The translations under genes and the position numbers were made by a program. From Tengunoibacter tsumagoiensis (GTDB lineage: Bacteria > Chloroflexota > Ktedonobacteria > Ktedonobacterales > Ktedonobacteraceae), in contig NZ_BIFR01000001.1 in assembly GCF_003967535.1 (NCBI RefSeq), positions 5,145,001-5,209,000 on the forward strand: a DNA stretch of 64,000 nucleotides, written 5' to 3'. How positions within the stretch are numbered: the stretch's first letter is position 1; the number at the start of each line of letters is the position of its first letter. Below the pieces are notes generated by a model that saw only the letters and a program-made list of their open reading frames with translations, did not search any database and had not been told where the DNA came from. Shown in pieces: positions 1 through 9,237 of the stretch.

Positions 1-123
1 CTCACCCGTCCCACCCATTTCTTTAGGTGTCGCCAATTTCACAACAAGGTTACCATCTGATGAGCGAGCCTCTCCCTCACGCCCACCATGGACCGTCGTT
101 TCTGCTGTATAAAGAATTTTCAT
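1..123 (-). CDS. Ohr/OsmC-family organic hydroperoxide resistance protein, 5' part only
   Basis: The first 41 codons of a gene that runs off the left edge. The product begins MKILYTAETTVHGGREGEAR and continues with SSDG and LATPKEMGG, which is the typical N-terminus of Ohr peroxiredoxins. These enzymes reduce organic peroxides in the cytoplasm using two active-site cysteines, which lie beyond the edge and cannot be checked. The start is supported by AAGGAGAAC a few bases upstream. It is divergent from the TGT-like gene at 465. The subfamily (Ohr rather than OsmC) rests on the N-terminal sequence only. Confidence 0.8.
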   Translation of the reverse strand, partial: MKILYTAETTVHGGREGEARSSDGNLVVKLATPKEMGGTGE

Positions 124-379
124 GTATCTGTTCTCCTTCATATCGAAAGTGTCTGGCAATAGTGATCTTGTCAGTGCATACATAACCAAATGCAAAGAGA
201 GTTTCTGCTGAAAAAGTGGGTATACCTAATTTGGGCTAGAACCCACCCTCACCAAAAGTCTACAACAAAGGCCTCTTCCTATTTCCTTCCCATTCTTCTG
301 CCAATCAAAAATTTCTTCTGCTCACCTTCTGGCATCTGGACAAGTGCCAGACAATATTTCTGGAGATATACATGTGGTG

Positions 380-400
380 TATAATTGATATTTATATCAA
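380..400 (+). promoter_or_regulatory. Candidate -10 box and palindromic operator upstream of the TGT-like gene
   Basis: The 341-base gap 124-464 holds a perfect TATAAT at 380-385. It is followed directly by a 7+2+7 palindrome (TTGATAT-TT-ATATCAA) at 385-400. The palindrome would cover the expected transcription start, so a repressor site is plausible. No good -35 box is visible. The only open frame in the gap (190-384) lacks a ribosome site and looks accidental. Confidence 0.4.
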
Positions 401-464
401 GGTCTAGAATATTTAGAGATCTTCAAACTAAGGCTGCATAGCACCAGTCAGAAAAAGGATAGGC

Positions 465-1616
465 ATGAGTCAGGTGACGACGAGCAATCTCTCTTCTTCT
501 ACATCTCAATCTCAAGATCAGTATGGCACGCTCTCCCTACCACATGGAGAGATACAGCTCCCAATCTATATGCCAGATGCGACGCTGGCAGTCGTACGCT
601 CACTGGACGCTGCCGACCTGGAAAACTGCTCGGTTGAAGCAGTGGTGATGAATACGTTCCATCTCATGCAGAAACCTGGCTCTTCCACTATTCAGGCTCT
701 TGGTGGTTTGCACAAAATGAGCGGCTGGCAACGGCCCATTGTTGCGGATTCGGGAGGCTTTCAGGCATATTCGCTCATTCAACAGAATGCAAAGTTTGGC
801 TCACTCAGCGATGATGGCATTACGTTTAAGCCCGAGGGTGCCGATCGCAAGTTTCAGCTTACGCCTGAGAAAGCCATTCAACTTCAACTCAGCTATGATG
901 CCGATGTCGTTATGTGCCTGGACTATTGTACACATGTCGATGCCCCCGAACAGATTCAGGCCGATGCAGTAATGCATACAATCGATTGGGCGAAACGCTG
1001 CAAAAAAGAGTTTGAACGCTTACTGAAACAGAAGAAATTCCCTGCTGGCAAGCAGCCTATGCTGTTTGGGGTCATTCAGGGAGGTGGCTCTTTTGAGCTC
1101 CGCAAACGCTGTGCTGAGGCTCTGCTGGAGATCGGGTTTGATGGCTTTGGCTATGGTGGTTGGCCACTCGATGGGCAGGGGAAACTCTTGACGGAGATTA
1201 TTACGTATACCCGCGAGCTGATCCCTGCTCACTATCAGATGCATGCTCTGGGAGTTGGTCATCCAGCTAATATCGCCGATTGCACAAAAATTGGCTATGG
1301 TATCTTTGATAGTGCTATGCCTACACGCGATGCCCGTCACGCTCGTCTATATGCTTTTACGGGCCCTCAATCCTCTTTTGCTGCGGGCGAGAAGTGGTTT
1401 CACTACGTTTATGCCAACGACGATAAGTACATCAAGACCGATCAGCCAGTCTCTCCCTATTGCGACTGCCTCTGCTGTCAACGCTATTCGCTCGGCTATC
1501 TGCGCCACCTGTTTAAAATCAACGATACGCTTTTTTTTCGCCTGGCTACTATACACAACCTGCGCTTTATGACGATGCTCACCCAACGTTTGCGAGCGGC
1601 TGCCGATGTCCAATAA
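465..1616 (+). CDS. TGT-family (tRNA-guanine transglycosylase-like) protein
   Basis: A 383-aa protein of the queuine/archaeosine tRNA-ribosyltransferase family, which swaps guanine for a 7-deazaguanine base in RNA. Family landmarks are present: DSGGFQ with the substrate Asp at about residue 95, a CLDYCT segment matching the FDECT motif, VIQGG, and FDSAMPTRDAR with the likely nucleophile Asp at about 282. A C-terminal CxCxxC plus a downstream His gives the zinc site. It departs from housekeeping Tgt in having YGGWPLDGQGK where IGGLxVGE is usual. The last codons overlap the rRNA methyltransferase at 1606 by 11 bases, so the two are probably translationally coupled. The substrate may not be the usual tRNA set; that is inference. 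Confidence 0.8.
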   Translation: MSQVTTSNLSSSTSQSQDQYGTLSLPHGEIQLPIYMPDATLAVVRSLDAADLENCSVEAVVMNTFHLMQKPGSSTIQALGGLHKMSGWQRPIVADSGGFQAYSLIQQNAKFGSLSDDGITFKPEGADRKFQLTPEKAIQLQLSYDADVVMCLDYCTHVDAPEQIQADAVMHTIDWAKRCKKEFERLLKQKKFPAGKQPMLFGVIQGGGSFELRKRCAEALLEIGFDGFGYGGWPLDGQGKLLTEIITYTRELIPAHYQMHALGVGHPANIADCTKIGYGIFDSAMPTRDARHARLYAFTGPQSSFAAGEKWFHYVYANDDKYIKTDQPVSPYCDCLCCQRYSLGYLRHLFKINDTLFFRLATIHNLRFMTMLTQRLRAAADVQ

Positions 1617-2436
1617 AGAGCAGGATCTCATCGCGCTTCTGGTGCAGCAAGTTCTCTCCAGTAGCAAGCAGCGTGATGTCAGTCCCGATCTGGTTCAGAC
1701 CATCGGGGCCCAGGAACTGGCAAAGCGCCGCAATCTGAAAGAGGCGCTGAAAGCTACTAAAAATAAACTTCATCAGATTGGAGGAGCGTATCTAGATGAT
1801 CGCTCCAACTACGCTGTCTGGCTCAGTACGCTCCAGGAAGCGCTCCTCTCTGGAGATGAGCAGAGTATTAAGCAGGCAAGCAGTAAGATTATGCATGGTC
1901 ATGCCTCGACCCGCGAACGTATTCCTATTCTCGCTCAATTCTATACGACTCTGCTGCTGGAGCTCCCACCTATCCATCGCGTCCTCGATATCGCTTGCGG
2001 GCTAAACCCTCTGGCTATTCCCTGGATGTGCCTTCCTCCCCACGTTGAGTATTATGCCTATGATATCTATCAGCAGATGACAGATTTCCTGAATACCTAC
2101 CTCTCATTAGCACATATCCCTGGCTACGCTGAGACGTGTAATGTCATTACTCATTGTCCTGCTCAAACGGCTGATGTAGCCTTTATCCTCAAGGCACTCC
2201 CATGCCTCGAACAGGTAGATAAACAGGCAAGCTATCGGCTGTTGAGGCAGATACAGGCTCGTTATCTCATTGTTTCATTTCCTGTGCAGAGTCTCGGTGG
2301 TCGTGGCAAAGGTATGGCTGCTTTTTATGAGGCTCATTTTCGCCAGTTGGTTGCGGATGAAGCATGGGAGATCAAACGGTACGAGTTTGCGACTGAATTA
2401 GTCTTTCTTGTCGATAAAGGTCAGGTCTTTGCTTGA
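1606..2436 (+). CDS. 16S rRNA (guanine-N7) methyltransferase, Rmt/FmrO family
   Basis: A 276-aa SAM-dependent methyltransferase resembling the family that methylates G1405 of 16S rRNA in the decoding site. In aminoglycoside producers and resistant pathogens this modification gives aminoglycoside resistance. The hallmarks are HASTRERI near residues 99-106, the SAM-binding segment VLDIACGLNPLA at 126-137, LKALPCLEQ, and SFPVQSLGGRGKGM. The N-terminal helical region matches the family's RNA-binding extension. The start codon lies inside the end of the TGT-like gene. Members in environmental Chloroflexota are presumably intrinsic rather than acquired; the target nucleotide here is inferred from the family. 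Confidence 0.85.
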   Translation: MSNKEQDLIALLVQQVLSSSKQRDVSPDLVQTIGAQELAKRRNLKEALKATKNKLHQIGGAYLDDRSNYAVWLSTLQEALLSGDEQSIKQASSKIMHGHASTRERIPILAQFYTTLLLELPPIHRVLDIACGLNPLAIPWMCLPPHVEYYAYDIYQQMTDFLNTYLSLAHIPGYAETCNVITHCPAQTADVAFILKALPCLEQVDKQASYRLLRQIQARYLIVSFPVQSLGGRGKGMAAFYEAHFRQLVADEAWEIKRYEFATELVFLVDKGQVFA

Positions 2437-2447
2437 AGCTTCTTTTG

Positions 2448-3296
2448 CTATGGCTGATTGCGTAACCGGTACTGGGAAGGCGACATTCCAACATGGCGCT
2501 TGAAGGCTGTGCTGAAGGCAAAGGCATTTTCATAGCCAACGCGAAAGGCAATGGCCTCTATGGTATTGGAATCGCTAATCAGCAGAGCCATCGCCCGCTG
2601 CATCCGTAAGAGCGTGAGATGCTTCATCGGGCTATGACCAGATTGCTGCTGGCAGAGCCGACGCAGATGCTCACTACTTACTCCCACAATTGCGGCTAAC
2701 TCTTCATTATTCCAGGAGTGCGAAAGGTTGGCGTCAACCTTCTTCCAGAGACTGAACAGACGGTTATCTCGCGCTCGCTCGCCGAGAAGACGCTGCGCAT
2801 AGAGATGCGTTAATTGTATCCAATGATGGATCGCAATCTCTTCGGCTGCTCCCATACATTCATGGTAGAGACCCTCCATCGCCAGCGCCAATTCTTGTGG
2901 CTCGACATCAAGCAAAAGTGGCGCAGTAATTGCGCTCATAAAGTGATCATGAAAGCTCGGACTATAGTTAATCCAGCAGAGCTTCCAGGCCTGCTCTTGA
3001 TCGAGGGCCCGGTACGCATGAAAATTATGGGGCGGAGTAATATAGGCCATACCAGCACTACAGAGCCTCCACTCATTCTCATACCAGACCTCACCTCTGC
3101 CAGCTAAACAGACAAGAAACTGATTCGTGGCTGGCCGATGGCGCACAAACTGAAATGGAGGGAAGGCAGAAGAGATGCCAGCTAACCAGATCTGATAGCT
3201 GGTCAGGGCTGGATGGAGCTGCGAATTGATGATCTGTTCGCGCGTTCGTATCCCAACGATGTGGGTTTCGCGAAGGTCAACGTTGGAATAACTCAT
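2448..3296 (-). CDS. AraC-family transcriptional regulator
   Basis: A 282-aa regulator with an N-terminal cupin-like sensor (GRGEVWYENEWRLCSAGMAYITPP region, about residues 50-95) and a C-terminal double helix-turn-helix (about 185-280). The latter includes the signature AIAFRVGYENAFAFSTAFKRHVGMSPSQYR. Such proteins usually sense sugars and act locally. It is divergent from the GH2 glycosidase gene at 3431, with 134 bases between the start codons, so control of that gene is the obvious guess. It converges with the rRNA methyltransferase gene, leaving only 11 bases between stop codons. Confidence 0.88.
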   Translation of the reverse strand: MSYSNVDLRETHIVGIRTREQIINSQLHPALTSYQIWLAGISSAFPPFQFVRHRPATNQFLVCLAGRGEVWYENEWRLCSAGMAYITPPHNFHAYRALDQEQAWKLCWINYSPSFHDHFMSAITAPLLLDVEPQELALAMEGLYHECMGAAEEIAIHHWIQLTHLYAQRLLGERARDNRLFSLWKKVDANLSHSWNNEELAAIVGVSSEHLRRLCQQQSGHSPMKHLTLLRMQRAMALLISDSNTIEAIAFRVGYENAFAFSTAFKRHVGMSPSQYRLRNQP

Positions 3297-3430
3297 GGCC
3301 TCTATTCGCTTTCTTCAGTATGATAAGCAGCAGATCTGACCGGCCTTGCATCGACAGGCCACGTATCAAAACCAACCTTGTAGCAATAAGATGCTAGCCA
3401 GTGTCGCCAGCATCACCTGGAGGAGCAAGA

Positions 3431-5242
3431 ATGAATATCCCACGTCCAGAGTATCCTCGTCCTCAATTTGTCCGTCCAGACTGGCTCTGCCTCAATGGAG
3501 AATGGGAGTTCGAGATTGATCACGGCAATAGCGGCTTTGAGCGCGGCCTCGTCGAACGTTCTCTACAGCAACGGATTACCGTCCCTTTCTGCCCTGAGTC
3601 CGAATTATCAGGCATCCACTATCAAGATTTTATGCAGGCTGTCTGGTATCGACGCACTGTGACGGTTCCCTCGGAGTGGGCTGGACAAAGGGTGCTGTTA
3701 CACTTCCAGGCTGCTGACTATGATAGCACAGTCTGGGTGAATGGTGCAGAGGTGGCTCGCCATCGCGGCGGCTTCACACCTTTTAGCTGCGATCTGGGCC
3801 AGATCGCTGGACAGACCATTACCATTGTTGTACGCGCTCGCGATGATAGCCGCCCCGGTCAACCACGAGGTAAGCAATCGCAGCAGTTCGCCGACTATAC
3901 ATGTTTCTATACACGTACGACTGGCATCTGGCAGACAGTCTGGCTTGAACCTGTGCCAGAGATTGCTCTGCGCCGCACGCGTATCACTCCTGATGTCGCC
4001 AATGGCATCATTCGTCTGGAGCAGCCGCTGACCAATAATACACCTGGCCTGCGCTTGCATGCGACCTTGTTGGATGAAAAGGGGGTCGTTGTTGAAAATG
4101 AGACGCGAGCCGACCTCGATCTGGCACCACGCCTCGATCTGACCATTCCAGCCGAGCGCCGTCGTCTCTGGCAACCGGAAGATCCTCATCTCTATGATCT
4201 GATCATCGAGTTACGCAATGCAGAGGGAAAAGTCGTTGATCGCTTCACCAGCTATGCTGGCCTGCGCAGTGTCAGTCTGGACGGGAAGGCGATCAAAATT
4301 AATGGCAAGACGATCTTTCAACGTCTCGTGCTGGATCAAGGCTACTATCCTGATGGCATTATGACGGCCCCAAATGAAGAGGCTCTGATCCAGGATATCA
4401 AACTTGGCCTGGCCGCTGGCTTTAACGGAGCCCGGCTACATCAGAAGGTGTTTGAAGAGCGTTTTCTCTATCATGCCGACAAAATGGGCTATCTCGTCTG
4501 GGGAGAATTCCCCGATTGGGGTGCGCTGGACCGTGTCCCCTGGCAGGATGATCCCAGCTATACCATCACCTTTGCAGCACAGTGGCTTGAAGAGCTGGAG
4601 CGCGACTATTCACATCCTGCTATTGTCGGCTGGTGTGCCCTCAATGAGACCATCCAGGATATACGCGATAGCAACACAGTGCTGGGTGATGCTACGCGTG
4701 CGCTATTCCTGGCGGCCAAAGCTATGGATACCACACGGCCTGTGCTTGATGCTTCTGGCTATTCGCATCGTGTCCTTGAGACCGACGTCTATGACTCGCA
4801 CTATTATCTCACTGGAGAAGATTTCTGGAAGGATCTGGAGACCTTCAAAGAGGAACACTCACATCTCGGTGAAGGAATCGCGTTTACGAATAAGCGCGAT
4901 GGTAAGGTCCAGATCTCGACTCCTTATCGTGGTCAGCCCTATTTTGTCAGCGAATTTGGGGGTATGTGGTGGCAGCCTGATCATAAGGCCGGACACAGCA
5001 ATACCAATTCTAGCTGGGGCTATGGCATAGCGCCCGATAGTGAGGAAGAGTTTTATCGCCGCTTCCAGGCTCTCTGCGACATCCTCCTGGATAACGAGCA
5101 TATGTTTGGCTACTGCTACACCCAGCTCACAGATGTCTCGATTGAGCAGAACGGTATCTATACCTATGCTCGCGGCCTCAAATTCGATGGCGAACGCCTC
5201 CGCAAAATTCAGACCCGCCAGGCCGCTATCGAAAAAGCGTAA
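3431..5242 (+). CDS. Glycoside hydrolase family 2 protein (beta-galactosidase/beta-glucuronidase-like)
   Basis: A 603-aa GH2 enzyme with the usual order: sugar-binding jelly-roll (about 1-180), immunoglobulin-like domain (about 185-285) and TIM barrel (about 290-600). The acid/base Glu is in WCALNET (about E406) and the nucleophile in YFVSEFGG (about E508). The ATG at 3431 is chosen because GGAGGAGC precedes it; a frame-extending start at 3401 has no ribosome site. No signal peptide is visible, so it is probably cytoplasmic and acts on imported oligosaccharides or glycosides. Substrate cannot be told from sequence. The AraC-type gene is divergently adjacent. Confidence 0.9.
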   Translation: MNIPRPEYPRPQFVRPDWLCLNGEWEFEIDHGNSGFERGLVERSLQQRITVPFCPESELSGIHYQDFMQAVWYRRTVTVPSEWAGQRVLLHFQAADYDSTVWVNGAEVARHRGGFTPFSCDLGQIAGQTITIVVRARDDSRPGQPRGKQSQQFADYTCFYTRTTGIWQTVWLEPVPEIALRRTRITPDVANGIIRLEQPLTNNTPGLRLHATLLDEKGVVVENETRADLDLAPRLDLTIPAERRRLWQPEDPHLYDLIIELRNAEGKVVDRFTSYAGLRSVSLDGKAIKINGKTIFQRLVLDQGYYPDGIMTAPNEEALIQDIKLGLAAGFNGARLHQKVFEERFLYHADKMGYLVWGEFPDWGALDRVPWQDDPSYTITFAAQWLEELERDYSHPAIVGWCALNETIQDIRDSNTVLGDATRALFLAAKAMDTTRPVLDASGYSHRVLETDVYDSHYYLTGEDFWKDLETFKEEHSHLGEGIAFTNKRDGKVQISTPYRGQPYFVSEFGGMWWQPDHKAGHSNTNSSWGYGIAPDSEEEFYRRFQALCDILLDNEHMFGYCYTQLTDVSIEQNGIYTYARGLKFDGERLRKIQTRQAAIEKA

Positions 5243-5331
5243 AAAAACCGGAGCCGTGGAACATCACTCGTAGCTCATCAGAGGGCAACAGGTTGGATTG
5301 GCTCTCATCAACCATCATAAATGATGGCCGC

Positions 5332-5443
5332 GGACCTTTTCACCATTCATCCATCTTCTCGATTACCAAGGACCTTTTCTCCCTCCCTCCATCTTCCCGA
5401 TACACGATGACCTTTTCTCCCTTCCCTCATCCTCCCGAAGAAC
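5332..5443 (+). repeat. Three imperfect tandem copies of a 38-bp pyrimidine-rich unit
   Basis: Units begin at 5332, 5370 and 5408, each starting [GT]GACCTTTTC followed by a C/T-rich stretch and ATC-TCCCGA. The period is 38 bases. They sit in the 344-base gap between the GH2 gene and the TIR-NACHT gene. No coding potential or clear hairpin was seen. Confidence 0.75.
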
Positions 5444-5488
5444 CGCCCCCCCCTTTTTGGACACAACCTCGGACATCACCTTCTTTTA

Positions 5489-5531
5489 TTGACGAAGTTA
5501 TAGAATATTCATATACTATCCATATACTATC
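5489..5531 (+). promoter_or_regulatory. Promoter of the TIR-NACHT gene with a duplicated -10 element
   Basis: TTGACG (5489-5494) lies 17 bases before TATACT (5512-5517), close to the sigma-70 consensus. The -10 sits within CATATACTATC, which is perfectly repeated in tandem (5510-5520 and 5521-5531). A second TATACT therefore lies exactly 11 bases downstream. The predicted start site is about 60 bases upstream of the GTG at 5587. Confidence 0.6.
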
Positions 5532-5586
5532 AATATTTCTTCATATTTAAATCAGCCATACTATAATTCTATTGGAGGTGATCCTC

Positions 5587-8500
5587 GTGTTATCATCCTC
5601 TGCTAAGAGATCTGTTACTATCTACCTCTGTGCAAGCCATCATCCTCATGATAAACCTTATCTTGAGAAGCTACAGATACACCTCAAGGCTTCTTTTCGT
5701 CATTCTGACATCAGTTATAGCCTTTCCGAGAAGAAGAATATTCTCCCGGGAGACAATCGCCTCGATAGCTTGCGTGCTATGATCTTTCAGGCTCACATGG
5801 CGATTCTGCTGATTGGCGTCAATTTTCAGGCTGAAGACAGTATTTATGAAGAAGATCTTTTATTTCTTCAACAAGCAGAACTAGATGGTGGCCTTGTTAT
5901 TATTCCTATTCTTCTTCGCTCTTTTCCTCGCGAGAATCTCGACTGGATTGCTGATCGTCAACCAGCTCATCCCTGGAATGAGCCTCTCTCCAGCATGCAA
6001 GGTGAGGCCGAAGCTGAAGAATGGTGGAGCAATGTTGGGCAACGAATCCGCCAGGTAGCTGAACAGAGATTAGAAACCCTTGCCCAACGAGATCCTCCAA
6101 CAGAGATATCTCTACCAGCGCTCAATGTATCCTCTCTCTCGAATGAGGACTGGCAAGAGCTCTACAAAAGGTACTTGATACAAGATCCTGAGATTGCTCA
6201 GATTAAAGTTCTTACGATGAATCACCCTGTCTCCGTTGGAGATATTTATGTAAAGGTGCAGATTCAGCAAGAGATCAAACGAGCTGAAGACTTTAACCAA
6301 CAACAATCTTTCGCCTTCACAGAAAGGCAACAACAAGCAAACGATAAGCGATCCACTCAAACGTTCGATCCCATGGTAGCAATCAAACGTTTTCAGCGCT
6401 GCGTCATCGTTGGTGATCCTGGAGCAGGAAAAACGACGTTATTAAAACGGCTGGCTCTTCAATCCCTTCAACCCCAATCCTCTCTTCTTCCACTCTATAT
6501 CCCTCTTCATGAAATGGCGACTCCATTCTCACAAGAAGGTTTGTTGGAGTTCGCATGCTCTTACCTCCAAAGTCAATACCATCTCTCGCAGACGGATTCT
6601 TTTAACCACCTTGATCAATTACTTCAAAAGGGTCAGGTCATTATTCTATTGGATGCCCTTGATGAGACGGTTATAGGAACGACCCTTGAGCAAGCTGCCA
6701 CCTCGTACCAAAGGGTCTGTCGAGCAATCCTCTTGCTTGCCAAACAGTATCCTCAGGCCCCTCTCGTTGTTACTGCCCGCAAAATTAGCTATAACGCATA
6801 TGGACGTCTATCTGGTTTTACAGAACTAGCCATACAGAATTTTCAGCTTCCTGAAATTGAGCAATTTATCCAGAAGTGGTTCTCCCACTATAGAGATGCT
6901 ACATACTCAATCAACTCTCAGCAGTTTCTTGCAATGCTACACAATGATCCACGCCTACAAATGTTGGCTGCTAATCCTCTTTTGCTTTCATTCATGGCTT
7001 TAACCTATGAGGCCAATGGTGGTCAATCTTTTTATCACCGGGCTGATCTGTATAAAAGCTGTGTGGATGAACTTCTTTCACACTGGGATCGAAGCCGTCA
7101 CAGAACACGCCTGCGTGTTTTTCCAGTCTCACAACAATTGGCAATGCTTCCTGAGATTGCCTGGAAGTTTCATAAAAGCCGATTAAGCTCAGAACAGGGC
7201 TCAGAGCTCAGAAAAATCTTAACCGATCTCATTGCTCATTATAATCATCCCTCTCATCAGGTTGATGTTATCCTGGAAGAGATGAGTAGTGAGAATGGCC
7301 TCTTAAGACAACAGGGCCATGACTACTTTGGTTTTCTTCATCTCACGTTTCAGGAGTATTTTGCAGCTACATATGTAACGATAAATCATGTGGAGAATGA
7401 ACTCTTTGACTATCGCGGCGATCCCTGGTGGGAAGAGGTTATTCTGCTGTTTATAGGATTAACTAATGATGCAGGCCCTTTTCTTCATCGTTTGTTTACC
7501 TCTGCGGATGATATTTTTTTTACGAATCTCTTACTGGCTGGCCGCTGTCTCTGCTCATTCCCCTCTATTAGAACAATGAGGGAGGTCCGACAACGGATTC
7601 CAGCTCTACTCTTACATCTGCTTCAGAATTCCTCGAATCCTCTTCTCCAACGTCAGATTGCTGAAACCCTGGTAAACATAGGGAAATTTGATGCCGAAGG
7701 TACGATTTATGCAAGCCTCTTTGCCCTCCTGACTCCTTCGACGGAGCATTCCATGCAAGCTGCTATTATACAGGCCCTGGCTCTTGGTGGCTCTTGTTCA
7801 AGTGATATAGCACAACGACTTCTGTTGCTGGCCAATCAGGGCGTTTTTGAATGGGTTGTATCCGATAGTGATTATGCTCCATTTTCCGAGTATCAGATGG
7901 AGAATGTTGTGCAGTCATCTCTTCGTGCCATTTGTACTTCTGAGAATCTAGTGCTTCTTTTTCAACTTTTGCAAGAGGATAAACAGGCTCTTGTCTCCCC
8001 TCTTCTGGATTATGCAGAGCTGATTGGTGCTGTGGGAGACTCTAGAGCGATCCAAACGCTCCTTTCACTTCTCGAAAATGAGAAAACTTCATCTCGTATT
8101 CGCAACTCGCTCCCCCTGGCTTTAGCACAGCTTATGGCTACGAATGCCATCCCGGCGCTCACACAACTTTTCCATGAAAGCAATGATCCAGATCTATTTC
8201 AGGCGTGTGCTATCGCGCTCATCAAGCTTGTCCCAGATTTTGCTTTGATGCAGGTTCTCCCTTTGTTGGAGAAAGGCGAGCTCCACCCGGTCAGACATCA
8301 ACACGTGATCAATACGCTGGTAGAGACTGATGACGAAGAGGTTCAGCGACGTCTGGCTGAGCTTCTCTGTGTGCACTCCTTCACCTATTACCAGTTCCAG
8401 AGTATTGCGGAAAGAATGCTCAAAAGAGATGAGCTGGCCAATCATGACTCTTTTATCCAGTGGATACAGGATGAACGTTTAACTGAACAGACGAGGATCT

Positions 8501-9108
8501 GGCTGGCTCTGGCTCTACGCAGAAGTACCCATCCCCTCACGGTTACTTTCCTACAGTCTCTGCTTATTTCCTCATACGTACCCACATATCTACAACTGGC
8601 AATCCGTATGACACTTGGTTGGTTAGGAGATGATTCACAACTTATGCCCCTTGGAGAAGAGTTGATACAGCAGGATGAACATCGTCTGGTTAGTCTCCAT
8701 ACATATGGTATCTATCTGGATGAGTTAACGGATAGTGTGACAAAAATAATGCCAGATCAACAATTAAGCGATGTGATCACTGATCGACGTCTGGAGAGTT
8801 GGCGACGGTGCCTCTTTATTCAAAGTCTCTCCCGGCTGCAAAGAAACACCCTTATTCCCACGCTCCTCGAACTCCTCTCGACACGAACCCTTCTGGAGGT
8901 TCGTCAGAGCTCAGCCTATGCTTTACAAAGAATGGCTCATGAGGAATGGGTCATTCAGAAACTGGTCGAACTTCTTCCTCTTCAGAGCGACATTGCGAAT
9001 GAGCTGTACCAGGCCCTCTATACTAGCTGCCGTCGTACTGGTCTCACAATTATCCACTCTCCATCCACTGAGTTGACGCTTGTGAAAAGATCTAATAGCA
9101 TCAATTGA
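5587..9108 (+). CDS. TIR-like / NACHT / HEAT-repeat NLR-type defence protein
   Basis: A 1173-aa STAND-type protein. Residues 1-150 look like a TIR-family fold (VTIYLCASHHPHD, then AILLIGVNFQ, then acidic YEEDLLFLQQAEL and VIIPILL). The E88/E89 region sits where TIR NADases carry their catalytic Glu. NACHT follows, with Walker A GDPGAGKTT at 276-284 and Walker B IILLDALDE near 352-360, then a winged-helix/sensor region (LLSFMALTYE, FGFLHLTFQEYFAA). Residues about 620-1150 are helical HEAT-like repeats, the likely sensor. Bacterial NACHT proteins of this layout give abortive anti-phage immunity. GTG at 5587 is chosen since GGAGGTGAT lies just upstream. TIR assignment is moderate, NACHT strong. 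Confidence 0.87.
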   Translation: MLSSSAKRSVTIYLCASHHPHDKPYLEKLQIHLKASFRHSDISYSLSEKKNILPGDNRLDSLRAMIFQAHMAILLIGVNFQAEDSIYEEDLLFLQQAELDGGLVIIPILLRSFPRENLDWIADRQPAHPWNEPLSSMQGEAEAEEWWSNVGQRIRQVAEQRLETLAQRDPPTEISLPALNVSSLSNEDWQELYKRYLIQDPEIAQIKVLTMNHPVSVGDIYVKVQIQQEIKRAEDFNQQQSFAFTERQQQANDKRSTQTFDPMVAIKRFQRCVIVGDPGAGKTTLLKRLALQSLQPQSSLLPLYIPLHEMATPFSQEGLLEFACSYLQSQYHLSQTDSFNHLDQLLQKGQVIILLDALDETVIGTTLEQAATSYQRVCRAILLLAKQYPQAPLVVTARKISYNAYGRLSGFTELAIQNFQLPEIEQFIQKWFSHYRDATYSINSQQFLAMLHNDPRLQMLAANPLLLSFMALTYEANGGQSFYHRADLYKSCVDELLSHWDRSRHRTRLRVFPVSQQLAMLPEIAWKFHKSRLSSEQGSELRKILTDLIAHYNHPSHQVDVILEEMSSENGLLRQQGHDYFGFLHLTFQEYFAATYVTINHVENELFDYRGDPWWEEVILLFIGLTNDAGPFLHRLFTSADDIFFTNLLLAGRCLCSFPSIRTMREVRQRIPALLLHLLQNSSNPLLQRQIAETLVNIGKFDAEGTIYASLFALLTPSTEHSMQAAIIQALALGGSCSSDIAQRLLLLANQGVFEWVVSDSDYAPFSEYQMENVVQSSLRAICTSENLVLLFQLLQEDKQALVSPLLDYAELIGAVGDSRAIQTLLSLLENEKTSSRIRNSLPLALAQLMATNAIPALTQLFHESNDPDLFQACAIALIKLVPDFALMQVLPLLEKGELHPVRHQHVINTLVETDDEEVQRRLAELLCVHSFTYYQFQSIAERMLKRDELANHDSFIQWIQDERLTEQTRIWLALALRRSTHPLTVTFLQSLLISSYVPTYLQLAIRMTLGWLGDDSQLMPLGEELIQQDEHRLVSLHTYGIYLDELTDSVTKIMPDQQLSDVITDRRLESWRRCLFIQSLSRLQRNTLIPTLLELLSTRTLLEVRQSSAYALQRMAHEEWVIQKLVELLPLQSDIANELYQALYTSCRRTGLTIIHSPSTELTLVKRSNSIN

Positions 9109-9131
9109 TGAAAAAGATTCGTCTTTATCTT

Positions 9132-9148
9132 GACAGGCCGTTCCTGTC
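9132..9148 (+). terminator. Short hairpin after the TIR-NACHT gene
   Basis: GACAGG-CCGTT-CCTGTC forms a 6-bp stem 23 bases after the stop codon, followed by a T-rich stretch (GATGTTAGTCTTGTTTTAT). It may be a weak intrinsic terminator separating the TIR-NACHT gene from the methyltransferase operon. The T-run is not uninterrupted, so confidence is low. Confidence 0.35.
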
Positions 9149-9237
9149 GATGTTAGTCTTGTTTTATATTTTGAAATATCTTTATCTTGTGGATGTCTAT
9201 TTATGGGCGCTTGCGCTAGAAATATGAGATAAGCACA

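Noticed and set aside
190..384. 64-codon plus-strand open frame before the TGT-like gene
   Set aside because: No ribosome site, no recognisable sequence, and it runs into the -10 box and palindrome.
1606..2436. Recently acquired aminoglycoside-resistance gene on a mobile element
   Set aside because: No transposase, integron or compositional break around it; it is coupled to the TGT-like gene and looks native to the lineage.
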